Positions 42,031-51,750 of a stretch of DNA of 64,000 nt are shown piece by piece. Each line of letters starts with the position of its first letter. Within the stretch, counting starts at the first letter, position 1. Position numbers and translations under genes: made by a program. Source of the DNA: Brachynemurus nebulosus (Eukaryota > Arthropoda > Insecta > Neuroptera > Myrmeleontidae); contig JAPWDM010000001.1 in assembly GCA_035578155.1 (NCBI GenBank), forward strand, positions 86,731,150 through 86,795,149, in the 5' to 3' direction. The notes under the pieces are model-generated. The model had not been told where the DNA came from. It searched no databases and was given only the letters and a program-made list of their open reading frames with translations.

Positions 42031-42177
42031 ATGTATAATTGTGATTTTTGTGGTAAAGCATTTACGCGAAAGTCTAATCTTTCTAGACACTTAAATGCTC
42101 AACAACTAACTAAACTTTTAGTTAGTTGTGAAGAGGAGGTTGTTTCATTGCAGTTGTTATTAATTGGTGTTAAGTGA
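42031..42177 (+). CDS. Palindrome-spacer ORF with C2H2-like finger
   Basis: A 48-codon frame, ATG to TGA, in the only non-repeated part of the palindrome. It starts MYNCDFCGKAFTRKSNLSRH: Cys-X2-Cys, the Phe and Leu core positions, and the first His of a classical C2H2 finger are present. The second His is missing (HLNAQQ follows), so the finger is either degraded or completed by splicing. A T-rich acceptor-like TCTTTCTCGTTTTCAG lies downstream at ~42208-42223. It shares strand and order with the right-arm ORFs, so all three may have been one gene before the inverted duplication. A DNA-binding role is inference. Confidence 0.5.
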   Translation: MYNCDFCGKAFTRKSNLSRHLNAQQLTKLLVSCEEEVVSLQLLLIGVK

Positions 42178-42264
42178 TGTACTTGCTTACTTTCAGTAGA
42201 CTAACTATCTTTCTCGTTTTCAGATTGACGACGGTTTTATTGCTTCTCTACTTATATATACTTA

Positions 42265-42922
42265 GCTCATTTGCTTCACCGAGCGACTCATTTGACTCCA
42301 ACGAGTGACTCATTTTGCTCCCGGAGTTACTCATTTCGCTCCCGGAGTGACTAATTTTGCTCCCGGAGTGACTCATTTTGCTCCCGGAGTGACTCGTTTT
42401 GCTCCCGGAGTGACTCATTTTCCTCCCGTGGTGACTCATTTTGCTGCCGGAGTGACTCATTTTGCTCCCGGAGTTACTCATTTCGCTCCCGGAGTGACTC
42501 ATTTTGCTCCCGGAGCGACTCATTTGACTCCGACGAGTGACTCATTTTGCTCCAGAAGTGACTCAATTTGCTCCCGGAGTGAACCTCTTTGCTCCCGGAG
42601 TGACTCATTTTGCTCCCGGAGTTACTCATTTCGCTCCCGGAGTGACTCATTTTGCTCCCGGAGTGACTCATTTTGCTCCCGGAGTGACTCATTTTGCTCC
42701 CGGGGTGACTCATTTCGCTCCTGGAGTGACTAACTTTGCTCCCGGAGTGACTCATTTTGCTCCCAGAGTGACTCATTTTTCCCCCGGAGTGACTCATTTT
42801 GCTCACGGAGTTACTCATCTTGCTCCCGGAGTGACTCATTTTGCTCCCGGAGTGACTCATTTTGCTCCCGGAGTGACTTATTTTGCCCCCGGAGTGACTT
42901 ATTTTGCCCCCGGAGTGACTCA
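42265..42922. repeat. 21-bp AP-1-site minisatellite, ~31 units
   Basis: Inverted partner of the left-arm array, reading TGACTCATTTTGCTCCCG on the plus strand, with about 31 units. The same variant units occur in the same order near the outer edge, but ~24 units present in the left arm are absent here, a clean multiple of the period. Confidence 0.97.
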
Positions 42923-42933
42923 TACACCTTATC

Positions 42934-43290
42934 ATGGTTAAAGAGCTCATACACCTTATCATGGTTAAAGGGCTCACACACATTATCATGGTTAAAGGGT
43001 ATAAAATAGTTAAACTTACACAAAATTGTGTCAATTTGCCGGTGGTTGTCAAAGAGTTAACATCACTTTCGCTGAAGAAACAAATTCGTGATAAAACAAT
43101 TGCATTTCGAACCATGATAATTTACAATTCAGAGCAGTCCACCGCTAAACAACCTAGCAAAGGACTTTCGAAACCTAAGATCATTAAACGTAAAACTTTT
43201 AAGCGACAACACATTTCACCCGAAAATTTAGCATTCCTTAAATCACTAGGTCTTAAAGTGAAAAGAACATGGTACGCACCAATGTGCTAA
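42934..43290 (+). CDS. Right-arm ORF118, unknown protein
   Basis: 118 codons starting MVKELIHLIMVKGLTHIIMV, where the first 27 residues are three copies of a 27-base unit (ATGGTTAAAG...). The unique part is basic and Lys-rich, with SKPKIIKRKTFKRQHISPEN then LAFLKSLGLKVKR near the C-terminus. I do not recognise a named family. From memory only, a terminal (F/L)L-SLG(L/F)K(V/L) motif after a C2H2-finger N-terminus is seen in uncharacterised arthropod proteins, which would agree with the finger at 42031. The 118-residue translation is unchanged between arms; a spliced, longer product is possible. Confidence 0.55.
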   Translation: MVKELIHLIMVKGLTHIIMVKGYKIVKLTQNCVNLPVVVKELTSLSLKKQIRDKTIAFRTMIIYNSEQSTAKQPSKGLSKPKIIKRKTFKRQHISPENLAFLKSLGLKVKRTWYAPMC

Positions 43291-43439
43291 ATATTATTAA
43301 CAGTTTGTAATTTAATGGTCAACTAGTAATAGCTATTAGTATCCTTTTTCGGATACATCTCACAAATTAACTATCCTCACCAATTTTAATTATTTTATAT
43401 AAAGTTGTGGATTGTGTGAGTAAATTCAGTTCTACGGCG

Positions 43440-43924
43440 GCGATAAAAAACGGCGTTTCTTGACATACAAGGCTATCAAGGAGCTAACAACCAATTTTAT
43501 TTTAAAGAAGTTGGTATCGTTGCGAAAAATTCGGATGAAATATTACATCTTATATTCGACGCACCGTTTGATTTCAACGAGTTGCCGAAGAAATATGAAC
43601 GGGTTGCTGCACGTTGGCTTTGCCGAAATTGGCATGGGATACCTTGGTCATATGGATTTATTCCGTACAAAAAACTTCATTCCATATTGAAACCTATATT
43701 AAAGAAATTTCAAGGGCGGTGAAAAGAAGAAATGGATTTCAAATTTGTTTGATGGTACCGAAAACCAGCCGTGGATTTTGAATTTGGAGGAAATATTCGA
43801 TGTACCGAAGATTACCAATCTGCGAGATGAATATTATTCAAGACGTTGTATGCTTCATTCTGACAAAATTTGTTCTTTAGAAAATTGTATTCTTTTAAAA
43901 AATTTTTATATGGAAAAAAAGTAG
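43440..43924 (+). pseudogene. Right-arm nuclease-like ORF, frame-broken
   Basis: One frame reads QGYQGANNQFYFKEVGIV, NSDEILHLIFDAPFDFNELP, YERVAARWLCRNWHGIPWSY, GFIPYKKLHSILKPILKKF and stops at TGA ~43721. One base over, the +1 frame continues GGEKKKWISNLFDGTENQPW, ILNLEEIFDVPKITNLRDEY and MLHSDKICSLENCILLKNFY to TAG at 43924. The continuity of sense suggests one protein of ~160 residues with a frameshift near 43715. The pattern (QG(Y/F)... F-KE(V/L)-IV; N-HG(I/L)-W--G-IPY; KG-EK-W) resembles DnaQ/RNase H-fold-like hypothetical proteins in arthropods; this is recollection, not a search result. The break is identical in both arms, so it predates their last homogenisation. Start uncertain. Confidence 0.55.
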
Positions 43925-43929
43925 ATTTT

Positions 43930-45870
43930 ATGTAATATATAGATTTAAGCAATTTAATTTCTGTATACATATTCTATAAATAAAATTAAAAAAAAAAATT
44001 ATGTGCGTTTTATTTAATTATTACCCTAAATTCCCCTATTTTTTAAAGCAAGAAGTTACTTTCGTTAACCTATAAAAGTATTGACAAAAATCTTATGAAA
44101 TTTATTATTCTAATTGAAAAGCATATTTCATGATACACACTGTATAAGAAAACATTCATTAAAAATATTAAATATACTCCCGTTATATACATGATTTTAC
44201 ATGTGAATTCTCTAATATAGATACTAATCTATAGAAATTTAGCAAAACTAAATGCTGTTATCATTTTTATATTAAGCAACGTGTTTATAGTAATTTAAAA
44301 CCGAAAATTGAACTTTTATTCTGTTTAAAATATGAATAAATACAATACTATTATACCGTAATATAAATATAAATATGTATCAGTATTAAAATGATATACA
44401 TTGATTTTGCTGATTAAACAAATTTTTGCAATATTTACCAATTATTTTATAATTAGATTCCGTCTAATCGTAAATTAGAAATAGAATACTACATATTATT
44501 ATTAATATACAGGGTTTATACATAATATACAGGTGTGTAGGTATTAATATAATTTTCATTTGATTTATAAATTATGCGGTAAATAGTTCTGTGTTATACT
44601 AAAATTCTTAAATGATGTTTTACAATGTGCTTTCAAGGTCTGCTAAAATAAACATTCAGCTAAAACAAACTTATTTTAAGCTGATAAAATTCTATAACTA
44701 ATGTTTTTCAAGGTTAATTATATATAAAAATATTATGCAGTACAATTGACACCCAAATTTCCGGCAGTACAGTAGCGGTCAGAAATCTGGAGTCTGGATG
44801 GACCCTGGAGACTGAAGTTAGTTTTGCGCCTAGCGCTTGGTACAGTACCCCCACAAAATTTAGCGGCCTCTTAATTTTCGTTTACGATGACCAGAATTTT
44901 TACAACGCAAATGTTAAGCCATAAATTTAAAATTCCGAGAAATTCATTTCGTATTCAAAATCTAACAAAGAAACTGATGACTCAGCAAAATCTTAAATAA
45001 ACAATTTTAAAATTATTACATGATTCAAAATTATTATATAAATAAACAAATATAACAAAAATCCCCGCTTGTATGAATCATACTATAATTATAATTCAAC
45101 AATCAGGCCATAAATTAAAAATTCCAAGAAAACTATTTCGTATTTGAAATCAAACAAAGAAATTGCTGAGTCATCAAAATCTTAAATAAACATTTTTTTA
45201 AATTAAAACATATAAATAAACAAATTAAAAAAGTGCTGACTTTGCTGAAAACAGGCTTAAACTTGTTGAAAAGTACAGTAGACACTCGATTTACAGTAGA
45301 GTAGCGGTCAGAAATCTGGACCCCGGAGTCTGATTTTGAAATCTAGCGCTTGGTACAGTGCCCCCACAAAATTTAGCGGCCTCCCAATTTTCGTTTAAGA
45401 TGACGCAATTAAGTGAGGCCCAGATTTGCACGTAATAAGCAGAGTACGCTTCAAAAAGTGATCGGATACCTTTTTGGTCAGGGGGGTCCACACTTTTGAC
45501 ATGGTAGTGTATCAAAAATTTAAGTACAGTACGGTGTCAAAAGTTTGGGGCCACCCCGTGGGTTAGGGTAATCCCACATTTTTGACGTGATAGTGTACCT
45601 TTCGTTTAAGATGACTCAATTAAGTGAGATTAAAGGCTAAGGCTTGCATGTACACACAAAAAATAAGTACAGTGCGCTTCAAAAAGTGTACGGATACCTT
45701 TTTGGTCAGGGGGGCCCGCACTTTTGACACGGTAGTGTACCAAAAATTTAAGTACAGTACGGTGTCAGAAGTTTGGGGCCACCCCCGAGTCAGGGTATCC
45801 CCACATTTTTGACGCGGTAGTGTACCCCATCTATCAAATTGTAACCTAAAATTCAGTCTGCGCATGCGTC
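43930..45870. repeat. Outer arm with internal repeats (mirror 37.9-39.8 kb)
   Basis: Non-coding arm sequence. A unit TAGCGGTCAGAAATCTGG... TACAGT(A/G)CCCCCACAAAATTTAG ...CGGCCTC occurs at ~44770-44890 and ~45300-45400. A second unit with ACTTTTGACA(T/C)GGTAGTGTA and GTTTGGGGCCACCCC occurs twice at 45420-45600 and 45605-45835, but once in the left arm (38100-38270). Many TACAGTA words recur. The left arm has the same content at 37930-39780 on the other strand. Frames at 45291-45515 and 45620-45865 are not genes. Confidence 0.75.
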
Positions 45871-46009
45871 GTGTACTTTAAATTCAGTCTGCGCATGCGT
45901 TAGGTTTGTATTCAAAAACTACGTCAGTGCTGGCGGGTAATGGGTTAACACAAAACCAAATTGTTATAAGTAAATTGTGATGGCGCATAATGGGTTAACA
46001 TAAATTAAT

Positions 46010-46247
46010 TTGGTTGCTGGTGATGACTCAGGTCTTTGGAGTTTCAAGGCCAACAGTATGGGCGCGTGTGGGGTCAAATGTCAACAACAAATTTTAAATA
46101 CATGTACTTGGTACGTGCCGGGTCAGAGATCAATTCATACTCTAGGTACAGTAGGACCCCAAACTACACGGTTCTTAACATCGTCAAAAAAGTAGTCCGG
46201 AAAATTGGGGTTTTACTGTGTCATAGAACTGTCCTAGCTATTCTACT
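46010..46247. repeat. Terminal segment of the palindrome arm
   Basis: Pairs with 37689-37926. Contains GTAGGACCCCAAACTACACG and AATTGGGGTTTTACTGTG. Two overlapping frames (46010-46195 and 46036-46440; 37607-37926 in the left arm) are conserved only because the arms are copies; the second leaves the palindrome and enters unrelated DNA, so no gene is called. Confidence 0.6.
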
Positions 46248-46253
46248 CACATT

Positions 46254-47035
46254 ATTACATATATTGCATATTAGAATATACATAATTATAAAATGCATAA
46301 ATATTGTAATATTGTCCGTAGAACGTACATATACCCATTATATACACGATATACACTATAGCATATCTATAGCCACTTTATCCAGCTATACATACAACAT
46401 ATTATTCCACATGCATAGGTACCATACCTACCACAGGTAGGCTCTCTGACCACAGCGTATCCGTGTGTACTGAACCTGTATATATGTATATATTATGTAG
46501 CTGTATTAGTTGTTTATAAACCCTGTTGGTACTTTCACAGAGTAGGCGATTTTTTCGGTGACTACCGTACATACGATTACAGCCGAACTAATCAAAACTT
46601 AGTTTGTGTTCTAGTCATATCAGGTTTTAGGGTTTTTAGCATGCTTCTCGTATACCTCTTGGTTGCTGTTCCGTTGTGGTTTGATTGTTATTTTATTATT
46701 AACTGTCTTTTTTTTAAAATGACATACTACAATAAAGTATTAAAAAACATTTTTTTTAAGGAATATTGAGGAAAATAATTTTTTTGAGTAGGTATATTGA
46801 AGATAATTTAACTTATGCATATTTAATCCCATAAAAATATTATCGGTTTTTTACTTTTGCTGTAAAAAAAAAAGTTAGAACCGATATTTTATATTTTTTT
46901 TTTTAAATAAATTTGTGTTTTCTACAATTCTAATTTGTTACCTAAAGTAATTTAACTCGAAGAACTGTCAATTAGCAAAAATACGACAGCGAAGCAGAAA
47001 TATTTTTGACAATAAATATTTTTATATTATATAAA
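46254..47035. other. AT-rich; nothing recognised
   Basis: Sequence inside the hAT-bounded insertion but outside the palindrome. Contains several TATATACAC-type stretches and no gene. Confidence 0.45.
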
Positions 47036-49635
47036 CACTAGCTGTGACCCGTGGTTTCACCGACGTAAAATTATCTTAACTATTGGTCAAATGATCAATT
47101 TTAAATTAGATATTCGGAAATAATACCTGGCTCCGCTCGTCAAACGATTCTAAAGTAGCAATCTGCATATTTCAATAGCATGGCTAAATTCCGCACCCTT
47201 ATGTAGCTAGATACCCGTATCAATAGATAGTTTTAGGAGTATTTCCATTTTAAGCCTTGCTTGGGGCACCAAGATAGCAGGGGACAATTTTAATGTCACA
47301 ATTAATTTGGGGCTTATTTGATGGCCTTGACGGGCAATTCTGACCTCGAGGTTCATTCAAATTTGATATTCTAAAATTCTGAGCATAATTCTCGCCTAAT
47401 AACCCTAAATTAACCGTATTCATATTTCCATAGCATATTTAATTTTCATAAAATATTTTCAAAATCCAACCGTTTAATCTTAATTCTATTAGATAGTGCT
47501 GGGGGTTAATTTTGATGTCACTTTACATTTAAATTAAATATTCTAATTTTCTTTATAAAATCAGTTTCTTCTAGTGTTTCGCTCCGTTCGTCCAATGATC
47601 TTAAAATAGATATATATATGCATATAGCTGAGACCCGCGGTTTCACTTGCATAAAATTATCTGAATTATAGGTAAAATTTATATAGGTCAATTCAATCAT
47701 ATATTACAAAATTCTGTGCAAAATCAATTATTTATAGCACTTGACCCTGCTCGCCCAATGACTCTAAAATGACTATCTTCATATTTTATTAGCATGGCTA
47801 ATTTCCGCACCGTAAGAACTTAGTATAGTTACTATACCAACAGTCTTAGAATTGCTCCTATTTTAGGCCCTTTAAGGCACCAAGGCCCCAGGAAATCATT
47901 TTAACGTCAGTTTCATCTTTCACAGAGATCTCAACAGTACTTGAGTAAAAATTGTCAAATTTCTTCAGTTTTTTAATTCGCTCTCTGTTTGATGTAACTG
48001 ACGGACAATGTGACCACACGTCTATTTAAATTTGATATTTTGAAATTTTGTACAAAATCAGTTCCTTATGTGCTTCGCTTCGCTCGCTCGACGACACAAA
48101 AATATTATTCATATTTTCAAGTCATATTCATATTTTTATAGTACGTCTAATTTTCATAAAATTTTATCAAAATGAGTCAAGTGGTTTAATTAGAGTATAG
48201 AGTTGTTTAATTCGATAGCGCTGGATGATTCATTCCAACTTCACCTTAATTTCAAATCAAATATTCTGAATTGGCTATATTCATATTTCAATAACATGTC
48301 TAATTTCCATACCTTGAGATCTTATCGTAGGTAGTTAGATATGCATAGTGACAATTTCAAGAGAACTGTAATTTGTGAGACATTTTGAGATCCCAGGGTC
48401 TGGAGAATATTTCACAATTCACATTAATTTATTTCGGAATCTCTGTAATATTTGAGAAAAATTTGGATAAGATCCGTTTGGTCGTTTATTTGGAGGGTTT
48501 TTTGGGTCCGCAAAGCTCACGGGGGGTTTTATCCTCATGTCGTTTTTCAAAAACTCAGTACTATTTGAGAAAAATTTTGTCAAGATTCGTTCAACCATTT
48601 ATTTTGAGTTTCTTTGGAGAGCCAAAAATTTGGTAACGATACGTCCAGTTGCTTACTTTAGGCTTTCTTGGGGGTTCTCAGGTCCTACAGGATAACTTCA
48701 ACTTTGATCGTCTTTTTTTTTGGATTCTTATACCAATTTTACCTATAGTTTTGTTATATCATTTTTTTGATACTTGCTACCGTTTTCTCGAAACTACTGA
48801 AGACAGATAAGTAAAGTCCATATTTCATTTTTAATATCAGGATGACCGAGCCCGGCCCGATGGAAATTTCATCTTTATGGAATTTGCTGAGGAGAGCAGA
48901 CACACATGCCAATTGATGATAACTGGAGAGTCCAGTTGTCTATTTTCTTTAAAGGATACAAATAGTTTGAAATTTTTTAACCTAAGATTCCCAAATATTT
49001 TACTAATTTATCATAGGAGATGAAGGTTTAAAAATAATAATTCTACATTCTTCCGTAGAATAAACTGTTTCTTTATTTTCTCTTTTTTCCAAAAATTTTT
49101 CGGTATCTTTTATAGAGAAAATAAAGAAACAATTTATTCTACGGAAGAATGTTGAATTATTATTTTTAATCCTTCATCTTCTATGATAAATTAGTAAAAT
49201 ATTTGGTTACAAAATTTCAGATTATTACAATATCCCAATAAAACCATATTGGATACAAATAGTATTTTGCACAGTAAATAAGTAATTTCATAGTAGTCAC
49301 AGGTAAAAATATTATTGATAGTATCTCTAGGAATATTTATTAATACTTATATACAAAAATCTCAAATTACAATTACTTAGCAACTATCTAAAATTTTTAT
49401 GATTTTTTGATAAATTGGCCACAGACTGCTGTATTACAGTAATAAAAAATTAATATATTACGGTTTTTCGTAAATTTCGACGGTTAGACAAAAAATTTTG
49501 CAAAACCCGTTCTTAGCGAGCGCCTACGACCCAATAGGGACCTACATGCCAAATTTCAAGTTTGTAGCTATTGTAGTTTTGGAGATTTCTATATAGATGA
49601 GTGAGTGAATGAGTGGTATTTCTCTTTTATATAAT
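47036..49635. mobile_element. Old dispersed repeat(s), CTAGCTGTGACCCG type
   Basis: Begins ACTAGCTGTGACCCGTGGTT, with a second start-like block ATAGCTGAGACCCGCGGTTT at 47625. Blocks CTCCGCTCGTCAAACGATTC, ATAGCATGGCTAA(A/T)TTCCG and GCTTCGCTCGCTCG recur loosely three to four times between 47130 and 48120. The right end ATGAGTGAGTGAATGAGTGG followed by TTTATATAATAGATA resembles tails common in arthropod dispersed repeats. Class uncertain; no intact frame. Confidence 0.55.
48991..49206. repeat. 216-bp hairpin, ~92-bp arms
   Basis: Arms from CCAAATATTTTACTAATTTA to the complement TAAATTAGTAAAATATTTGG pair with about five mismatches around a ~30-base loop. It contains TTCTTCCGTAGAATAAA. It could be a small palindromic MITE or a dsRNA source. 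Confidence 0.9.
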
Positions 49636-50490
49636 AGATAAATTTATTACAACAAATACAAATCTCTCGTGTAATATTAAGTGAAAAAATATGATTTTTT
49701 CGAGTAATAGATCATTGCTAATTTATCCTTATTTTAAGGGTTGATAATTCAGAAAAAGCATTTGTACATCATTTTTAATAAAGTTCTTTTGATAAATATT
49801 CTAGGTTAAAATGTTGTTTGATATCAAAAAAGCTTTTCTCTTGTCTATTCTCTGTGAACAAAATTGTATGGGCAACTGCTAGGTGCGAAAATTTTCCCAA
49901 TGTTGCCAAAAAACATGAATAGAGTCATGCTCATATGCAAGCATGTATTTCATTGAATGTATTTGGTTTTGTAATAATTGATGCAGTAAAGAAAATATAT
50001 ATTTCTTCAAAGCATAACAAAAAATCACTAAGGGTCTCATAAAACGCTTAACTGATGCTGTATATTTTTTGGTTATGCAAGATCTTGTATTTCGTTGACA
50101 TAACGAATTCTCAGAATTATCAAATTCAGGAATTTACATACCATTTGTAAATTTACTATTTTGATATGATGAAAAATTAAACTTTCATTTAGTTTACTGC
50201 ATTTACCTTACTTGTTTGATAATGGTCATTTAGAAAACGCACATTCGTTTTCTAGGAACATTCTAAGAATACGATGAAAGATGAAAGATGAAAGCAGTTT
50301 AAGTTAATTTATATTGAACAAAGCTTTCCTGAAATATTACAGTTAAAATCTAACGTGCTCAGTAAAATTAATTTTTTTTTTATTTCTTAATTATTCGTTT
50401 ATTAATTTATTTAAAATTTCTACATGCAGTTAGTCCTTTTTATCCATCTTTGTGTTCAATGTATTTTCGCAGAAAAGTGTAAATTTAGAG
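49636..50490. other. AT-rich; nothing recognised
   Basis: No frame, repeat end or hairpin. Contains GATGAAAGATGAAAGATGAAAG near 50274, a short 8-bp tandem. Confidence 0.45.
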
Positions 50491-51321
50491 CAGGGGTGGC
50501 CAACCCAAATGATCTTGCGGGCCACTTTGGAAGCGCATCATAACTCCACGGGCCGCATATAAAATTATGTGTTCCCATAATACACACACCGGCATAATTA
50601 GCGGAACATAAAAAAAAATAAAAAAAAATATAAAATCCTATTTATTAAACAAAGTTGGCTGCTTTTTTTTTTTTTTTTTTCATTTTCACTTAAAATAATA
50701 TTGAAGTAATGAATCAATTGACTTTTCATAGAATTGTTCTTATTCATTATTGATGCAAATCTTTTTAAGAGGTCTGTCACTTTCGAAGTCAAATACCGTT
50801 TCTTCTCAATGTAGTCGAGCTTCAGGCTTTCGTAATTAAAGAAGGGCAAAGATTGCCTCAGGAGACTATAGATAACATCATTCTGAGTATAGTAAGACGA
50901 ATGGAAGCTTTGACAAGAGCACGGGAGAAACCACGCGGTATTAAAACGCTGTGTTTCATTTTCTATTTGTTAAGTAATCTTTGACTTAAATGATTCTTAG
51001 ACAACATAAGATTCCAAAAAGTTGGCATTTCATATGTTTAATTGCTTTCGCTAACAAAAATAAAGGTATATCAACTTGTGAACATGTAATTTTAAGTGAA
51101 TAATTAAATAAGACTAATAGTTTCTTAAAATTAAATGGTTTGTTTGATTTTTAGAGATATTTTGTATGTTCCGCTAATTATGCCGGCGTGTGTATATTAC
51201 GTATTATTTTATTTTATTTTTTTTTTTTGATACATTGGTTTTCACTACCATGGTCTTTATAAAATAAATATATTTTGTATAAGTGTGATGAATCTCGCGG
51301 CCCGCGGGTTGGCCACTCCTG
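50491..51321. mobile_element. hAT MITE with perfect 8-bp TSD
   Basis: Ends CAGGGGTGGCCAACCCAAAT and, inverted, CAGGAGTGGCCAACCCGCGG. Identical ATTTAGAG octamers at 50483-50490 and 51322-51329. Without the nested Tc1 derivative the MITE is ~220 bp. Confidence 0.93.
50583..51192 (+). mobile_element. Tc1-like deletion derivative, copy 2
   Basis: 610 bp, ends CACACACCGGCATAATTAGC and complement (one change), TA flanks. Same internal structure as 25153-25751, including the C-terminal transposase remnant at ~50862 (LPQETIDNIILSIVRRMEAL). The two copies differ by scattered substitutions and a longer T-run here. Nested in the hAT MITE, so younger than it. Confidence 0.9.
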
Positions 51322-51750
51322 ATTTAGAGTATGAATTATTTACGTACAATACTTTACGATATTTTTTAGTAAAATAGTATTTGTTAGTATGAGACTTTAC
51401 GATATTTATTAAAAATTAGAAAATATCATTCCGCTTTCTCTTTAGTACTTCTTTACACACTAAGTGTGGTTTATCTTTTCTGAAAGCCCATACCCAGTCT
51501 TAAAGCTCACGAGCCGCCACTGACTCATACCCATTATAACTAATTACTGTTAAGGAAAATCTGGGAGACACTGAGCAACGTTATTAAAATTAAAAATATG
51601 ATAACATTTTTTTTTCCAAAAGTATAAACGAAATATTAACACGTATTAAATACATGTTAATTAATTTTAAGTTTACAAAATTAACAAAAATTTTAATATT
51701 TTTTTAATAAACTTAAACTTTGTATTTTTTTTTTTAATAAATGATGTCAT

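Larger units (their letters stand above)
37689..46247. mobile_element. 8.56-kb giant palindrome, 6-bp TSD
   Basis: The left end AGTAGAATAGCTAGG and right end CCTAGCTATTCTACT open two arms of ~4.0-4.3 kb that remain inverted copies to a 258-bp spacer (41978-42235). CACATT lies immediately outside both ends (37683-37688 and 46248-46253). From 40773/42934 to ~38300/45400 paired coordinates always sum to 83707, i.e. no net indel over ~2.4 kb per arm, and the two encoded frames translate identically in both arms. Differences: minisatellite copy number, a 229-bp tandem duplication only in the right arm, and scattered substitutions. The 6-bp duplication and AG...CT termini are those reported for Polinton/Maverick elements, but no polymerase B, integrase or capsid gene is present. 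Confidence 0.9.
37535..51522. mobile_element. 14-kb hAT-bounded composite insertion
   Basis: The left end CAGTGGTGGTTATTCC and the right end, inverted, CAGTGGCGGCTCGTGAGC share CAGTGG(T/C)GG. Flanks are identical octamers ACTCATAC at 37527-37534 and 51523-51530, a perfect 8-bp duplication as made by hAT transposases. Inside are an 8.56-kb palindrome, old dispersed repeats, a 220-bp hairpin and a second hAT MITE containing a Tc1 derivative. No hAT transposase is inside. Either a short hAT element grew through later insertions, or a large composite moved as one unit; sequence alone favours the first. Confidence 0.85.

Noticed and set aside
37689..46247. Palindrome as a long-read fold-back (missed adapter) artefact
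   Set aside because: It has a unique spacer, arm-specific indels and substitutions, and short direct repeats at the borders, none of which an artefact would give. Spanning reads are still the proper test.
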